A stretch of DNA of 64,000 nt from Otis tarda. Its lineage: Eukaryota; Chordata; Aves; Otidiformes; Otididae. The notes under the pieces are model-generated. The model had not been told where the DNA came from. It saw only the letters and a list, made by a program, of their open reading frames with translations, and did no database searches. The first letter of the stretch is position 1. Every line of letters starts with the position of its first letter. Location: NCBI GenBank assembly GCA_026413225.1, contig CM048555.1, positions 82,033,785-82,097,784 on the forward strand. The letters are read 5' to 3'. A program made the translations under genes and the position numbers. This document shows positions 1 through 64,000 of the stretch, one piece after another.

Positions 1-1277
1 AGACACCGCCTTCACACGGGGCGGTGAGCTGCCCCGCACAGTCTGGGTGCTGTTACCGTTCTGAATAACGGGGGATTTAATGCTCAACGCACGTCATCCC
101 AATCCAGCACAGCAATTAGGCTGGCGCTTTTTTCCCCACCTTGCGCTAAGCACAGGCTTAAGTGCCTTGCTGGAGCAGGGCAGGAGCTTACATGCGCACA
201 GCCCATCCCGGGAAACCGATCCCCCAGGATCACTTTTCCTTGCTGCTTGCTCTCACACATCATGCTGAGGACTAATGAACCCGAGGAAGACGTGTCTCAT
301 CCCGCTGAAGGGCCGCGGGGAAAGATCTCGTTATCGTCAAGGGGACCACAGCAGCGGGACAGCTGTCTCCCAAAGGGACACTGGCTTTCGTGCTTGATGC
401 CCCTGTTCTGGGAGATGGTTCCTTGCAGGATGAGTGGACGCACGGGCACTGGTTTGCTCCTGGGATTGCTCTCAGGGTAGGGCTCAGCCCAACTCCACTT
501 TCTGCCGCTGCGGCGCTGGTTTTGAAGGGAGGGCATGTGGGACTGCAGAGGTGAAAGAGCAGCTCAGAGGGAAAACAAGCCCTAAAAACCATGAGCCAGA
601 CTGCACGGTCCTTCAAAATTCAACAGGAGTTTTGATTTAGCCATTGCCACCAACTCCTGCCCAGGTTCTGCACCTCGGCCTGGGTCCTGCATCATGGGTT
701 TTTTTGGAAAGGCAAGGTATCAGCCCAGGGTTTCAGGCTGTGCAGCACATTTAAATCTTTGGTAGACTTTACACATATATGAACCAGATAATGCACATCG
801 CAGGGCAAAGGAAAACTGGGGCTTGTTCAGAGCGCAAAGAAAATTGTGCTCAGAACCTGAGGGATCTGGGATCGCACGTACTCCTCCACAAAGGTCTGCA
901 ACATCTCTGTATGCTCACAGGCTATACAGGAAAAAGTCCTTTTCTTCCCCACCCTCTTCAGTTTTGCGCTGATACTCAAGCTTTACGAATCAGAGCAACT
1001 TAACCAGAAAAAAAAAAAAAGACAGGCAAAGAAGGAAAATAAGAAATATTTCAGAACAGGTATTTTTTACGCATTGCTTCTGAGGTGAGTGCTGTAGGTG
1101 AGATTCTGCATACTGCATCAGGGTCAGTGGTGTCTTCGTTTTGGCAGCAGCCTAAGGCCTGGGACAGGCTGTTCCTTCTCCGTCTCCATCTGCCGATGAG
1201 ATCCAGAGCAGAGCCGCAACTTCTTTCCAAAATTCCCAGGCAGGCACCAGACCTTTCAGGTGTTTTCCAGGACAGCT
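1..1277 (-). other. DYSF: DYSF 3' UTR and downstream sequence, end unresolved
   Basis: Sequence following the stop codon on the minus strand. No AATAAA is visible on that strand within the window. The only common variant noticed is one ATTAAA near the window edge, which would give a 3' UTR of about 1.2 kb. No second gene and no repeat were recognised. Where the transcript ends cannot be decided here. Confidence 0.5.
76..81 (-). promoter_or_regulatory. Possible poly(A) signal ATTAAA
   Basis: The minus strand reads GAGCATTAAATCCCC. It is the second most common vertebrate poly(A) hexamer and lies about 1.2 kb after the DYSF stop. It has no clear GU-rich downstream element in the few bases left in the window, so it may be chance. 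Confidence 0.2.
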
Positions 1278-60802
<59,525 letters not shown>

Positions 60803-61420
60803 CTGCAAGAGAAGGCGAGGCAAGGTCGCTGCTGCAGGGACCCCCTCTGCGGCCAAGGCTCCCCACGGGATGGGGTCCCCCAGGGTGTTATCCACGTGGG
60901 TGTCCACGGGGACTTTGGGCTTCCCCACGGAGGGACCCTCAGGCTCTTCTGCCCCAGGAGGGCAGAGAGGACCCAGCATCTGAGGGAGGGAACAGGACAC
61001 CACAACAAAAGCAGCCAAGGGTCACCAACTCACATCCCACCTCCCCACGTCTCACCGGCATGGAAAACCCTCTCCACAGAGTTCATCGCTCTGGGAGCAG
61101 TCGTTAGTAGCTCAAAGCAACTCTGCTAAGTCCCCTTGCGAGCAAAATTAGCGGAGCATAGATTTTGTGAGCAGTGATACAGCCGGTGCCACGCGCCCCA
61201 CTCGCTGCCCGGGGGGAGCCCCGGCCGACGCTGGCCGTCGCTCTTCCTTCTTCTTGTGTTCGCCTAGGAGAGCCGGCCTCGCGCCACCTCCTAATTGCAG
61301 CACTGGGCTTGAAATATTCAGCTGCAGGAAAACGAGCCTAACGGTAACTTCCTGGCGAGGGTAAATCTGAGCTTTAAATATTTTTCAATTTTCGAACGCT
61401 AGGGAGAGAGAGGAAGGGTG

Positions 61421-61465
61421 TTCAAAGAAAAAAGGAAAAGAAAGAAGGAAAAAAGGAAAAAAAAG
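61421..61465 (+). repeat. Oligopurine tract
   Basis: A/G-only sequence AAAGAAAAAAGGAAAAGAAA and on for about 45 bases, interrupted by at most one pyrimidine. Confidence 0.8.
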
Positions 61466-63939
61466 CGGGTCTGGGATGGAGTTTCCAGAGCCTGGAGCTG
61501 CCTGGTCCCAAGAACCCAACAGGAGCTTAGGTGTTCCGCAGAGCCCTCCTCGCCGTCCCGGCCGGAATGCCCGCGGCACTGTCTGCGGAGGAGGCCCCGG
61601 AGCTTGCGCTGCCTTTACGGCGGCGAGGCCGCGCCGAGGGTTTGCAGGGCCACCTCCAGCGCTGCCCTCCCCTCGCTGCGGCAGCTGAACAGCTCCTCAG
61701 ATATTTTTATGACCTTTCTGCGCGGTGGACCACCCGTCCCCCCACCCCGACCTGCGCCCGCCGCCAGCCTGGGGAAGGGCCAGCGGAGGAGCCCGGGAGC
61801 CAAGGCTGCCGGCAGAATCCCCCAGCAAGGGCGTGGGGACCCCCCCAGTCTGTCCATCGCGGGGAAGGGGGGCTCCTCGCACCCCAAATCACCTCGGAGA
61901 GGGCAAGGTGCAAAAGGCTTTTGCTCAGGGCTGCGATTTGCCCCTTGGGGTCTCCAGGCGGGATGGAGCACCCCCACAAGCCCCTCCCTTCGTCCCGTCT
62001 CCGGGGGTTCCCAGGCGCCCGGTCCTGCAGCGGGAGCCCGAGCACCGCTCGTCCCGGCGGCGTCCCACCGCTCTGCCCCTCCTGCAGCTGGGCTTTCCCA
62101 CCGGGACCCCCACGCCGGGTGCAGCCGGTTGGCACTTTGGGCACAAAAGCTACAGCACGAGTGACCCCCAGCCCGGCCCAGCCCCGCCGGCACGACGCGC
62201 CCGCCCTGGCTGTCACCCCCCGGTCTAACTCGCGTCCCTGCTCTCCTGCCTGGGGAGCGGGGGTTCAGTCGCGCCCGCTGCGGAGCCAAAGCTGGGGCGT
62301 AAGCGCCGGCAGAAACAGGCAGGGTTTTCCAGCCTGGCACAGAAAACCCAAAATTCTCCGTCAGCCAAAGGTTCCCCTTGGCTGATTTTTGGAGAAGGAT
62401 GGCAGGAAACGGAGCTTGCAGGGTGGGAAGGCTGCTGGCAGCTCCGGGGCAGAGCCACCGGGCTTTTCCATCGGAAACCAGAGCCGGCCTCGAGCCGCGG
62501 AGCTCAGCTCTGGGCTCCCCAGAAACCAGCCCGAGGGCAGAGGGGTGCCCGGGGGCCGCACCGCGTCCCGGGGTCCTTCTGGTTTAGTGACTGCCAGCGA
62601 CGGGCGAGGTCCCAAAAAAGCTGGGACACAGTCACAGAGAGGGAAACCCAGGAACGAGCTGGTAGGAGGGAGGCGATGGCCAAGGGAAGACCACGGGAGG
62701 GGAAGGCTGCCCAGCTTATCCGGGGGGGACGAAATACGGGCACGGGAGAAGAGGGTGGCCTGGAGCACGGGATGCTTTGCTCGGGACACTCGCGGGCTCA
62801 CCACAGGTCCGATTCCCCAAGTCCCGCCCTGAGCCACGCGAGGACCGTCCCAGGAGGTGGGTGGCCACAGGAAGGCTCCAAGGACCGCCAAGAAAAGGGG
62901 ACACCGGGAAGGAGAGCCACCGTCCTTCCGCACTGGGCAGCCCGCGGCTGGGGGTGGCAGGAGGGAGCGGTGGGAAGCAGCGCCTGAGGCAGCTCAACCC
63001 ACCTCAGCTCCACCCTTGGCGTGGGATTTTTTGGGGAAGCCTCTGCCAAGGAGTCGGCAGCTCCTACAAAACCCAGCTGGGCAACCACTGCGGCTCCGCT
63101 TTCCAGCTGCTGCCGGCTCTGGATCCCCCTGATCCCGAGGCGTCGGGGTTCAGTACGTCCTAACGGCAACGGTGGCTCCGTTTGGGAAGGCCGGAGTGAT
63201 GCTCGCTGAGCGTCCCCGGGAAGAGGGAGGCCCAGAAACCCCCATCGGCACATCCCTGCATCCTTCTGCTCACGCTTGGTGTTCTCCTCCTGTAGGAAAC
63301 CAACCCTCCCGAATAGCTCGGGGAACGTTGGGGCGTTGGCTGCTCCTGTCTGCGTTTGCGCTTTAACCCTCCCTCCCGCGCCGCCGTACGGCTCCGTCGC
63401 TGGACCGCACCCCAGGCCGCGACCGCAAAATCGCACGAACGCCTCGGGCAGAGGAGGTGGTGGAGGCTCCGGCGGGCGCCGGCGTGCCAGCGGCCGCCCC
63501 AGCCCCGGGCCGGGGTAAAACCCGAGCGGAGGGATGCTCCAGGCTCCCAGCTCCCCGGCGTCACGCCACGTCCCTCCTCCCGCTTGTGGCTCCAGCGGAT
63601 GGAGGGGTGGGCCATGGGCAGGTCCGGAGGGTTGCTGGATGGGGGACGCCGTGTACATTTAGATATTATTTTGGGATGGAGCGTCCTGGGAAAATACTTC
63701 GGTCATTCGAGCAAGAGAGGAGAGCTCGAGAGGCGTGAAGATGCCAAAGCAGAAAGCGTGGCGAGAGCGTTTATAAAGCAATCGGCGGGATTGCCTCGTG
63801 CTTCGCCGAGATTCAAGCGGGGAAACGCCTGGCTCGGGCGCTCGCTTGGCGTTTTGCTTGGGCGCCGGCACTGGGGTCGTACAGGAGCAGCAGCGACGCT
63901 TAGGGCGGTGTTTGCTGGGGACGGGGAGAGAGAAGAGCA

Positions 63940-63960
63940 AGGCACGGCACGGCACGGCAG
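63940..63960. repeat. (CACGG)n short tandem repeat
   Basis: Three pentamer units, GGCACGGCACGGCACGGCAG. Confidence 0.85.
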
Positions 63961-64000
63961 AACAACTCCTTTTCTTTGGCTAGAATTGTTTTCAATTAGA

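Larger units (their letters stand above)
60803..64000 (-). other. DYSF: DYSF intron 30 (partial, at least 3.2 kb), GC-rich
   Basis: No exon encoding the expected preceding peptide was seen to the window edge. It holds a plus-strand purine tract near 61.42-61.46 kb and a CpG-rich block from about 61.5 to 63.6 kb with open frames of 240-290 codons on both strands. A (CACGG)n repeat lies near 63.94 kb. Confidence 0.8.

Noticed and set aside
61418..62385. Overlapping frames of 240-284 codons on both strands
   Set aside because: Low-complexity Pro/Arg/Gly/Ala translations in several frames at once, as expected from GC-rich DNA with few stop codons.
62798..63658. Minus-strand frame of 286 codons
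   Set aside because: Same GC effect; Pro-rich composition, no ferlin similarity and no fit to the peptide expected before exon 31.

Overview
This is a piece of a bird nuclear genome. It holds the 3' half of one large split gene, dysferlin (DYSF), on the minus strand. The bird assignment rests on ten short, 5'-truncated CR1 LINE tails, most ending in the (ATTCTATG)-type 3' terminus typical of avian CR1, and on compact, locally very GC-rich introns. The species cannot be read from the window. No bacterial or viral genes, CRISPR arrays or RNA genes were recognised.

Twenty-five coding exons were mapped by reading the minus strand. All introns begin GT and end AG, and the reading frame is continuous. 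The joined exons are 2889 bases: 962 codons plus a stop. Exons are numbered back from the last one as exon 55, following the 55-exon human gene. On that count the window holds exons 31 to 55, and the 14.2 kb intron here is intron 40. Exons 1 to 30, with C2A to C2C and the DysF region, lie beyond base 64000.

Layout from right to left, in the direction of transcription. 60.8-64 kb is GC-rich intron 30. 55.2-60.8 kb has exons 31-34 (C2D). 53.5-54.2 kb has two micro-exons of 30 and 27 bases in the C2D-C2E linker. 48.0-49.6 kb has exons 37-40 (C2E and the following acidic linker). 33.9-48.0 kb is intron 40. 25.0-33.9 kb has exons 41-47 (C2F and the linker to C2G). 7.1-23.6 kb has exons 48-53 (C2G and juxtamembrane region). 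Exon 54 (6.6-6.8 kb) encodes the transmembrane helix, and exon 55 (1.28-1.32 kb) the last 12 residues. The 3' UTR lies below 1278.

Dysferlin is a tail-anchored multi-C2 protein of muscle plasma membrane and T-tubules that acts in Ca2+-triggered membrane repair. Everything outside the exons is intron, repeat or possible regulatory sequence. No undescribed biological system was found. The points most worth checking are the apparent lack of a recognisable exon 40a, a CR1 copy about 28 bases from a splice donor, two weak donors, and a few motif-dense intronic patches that may be enhancers.
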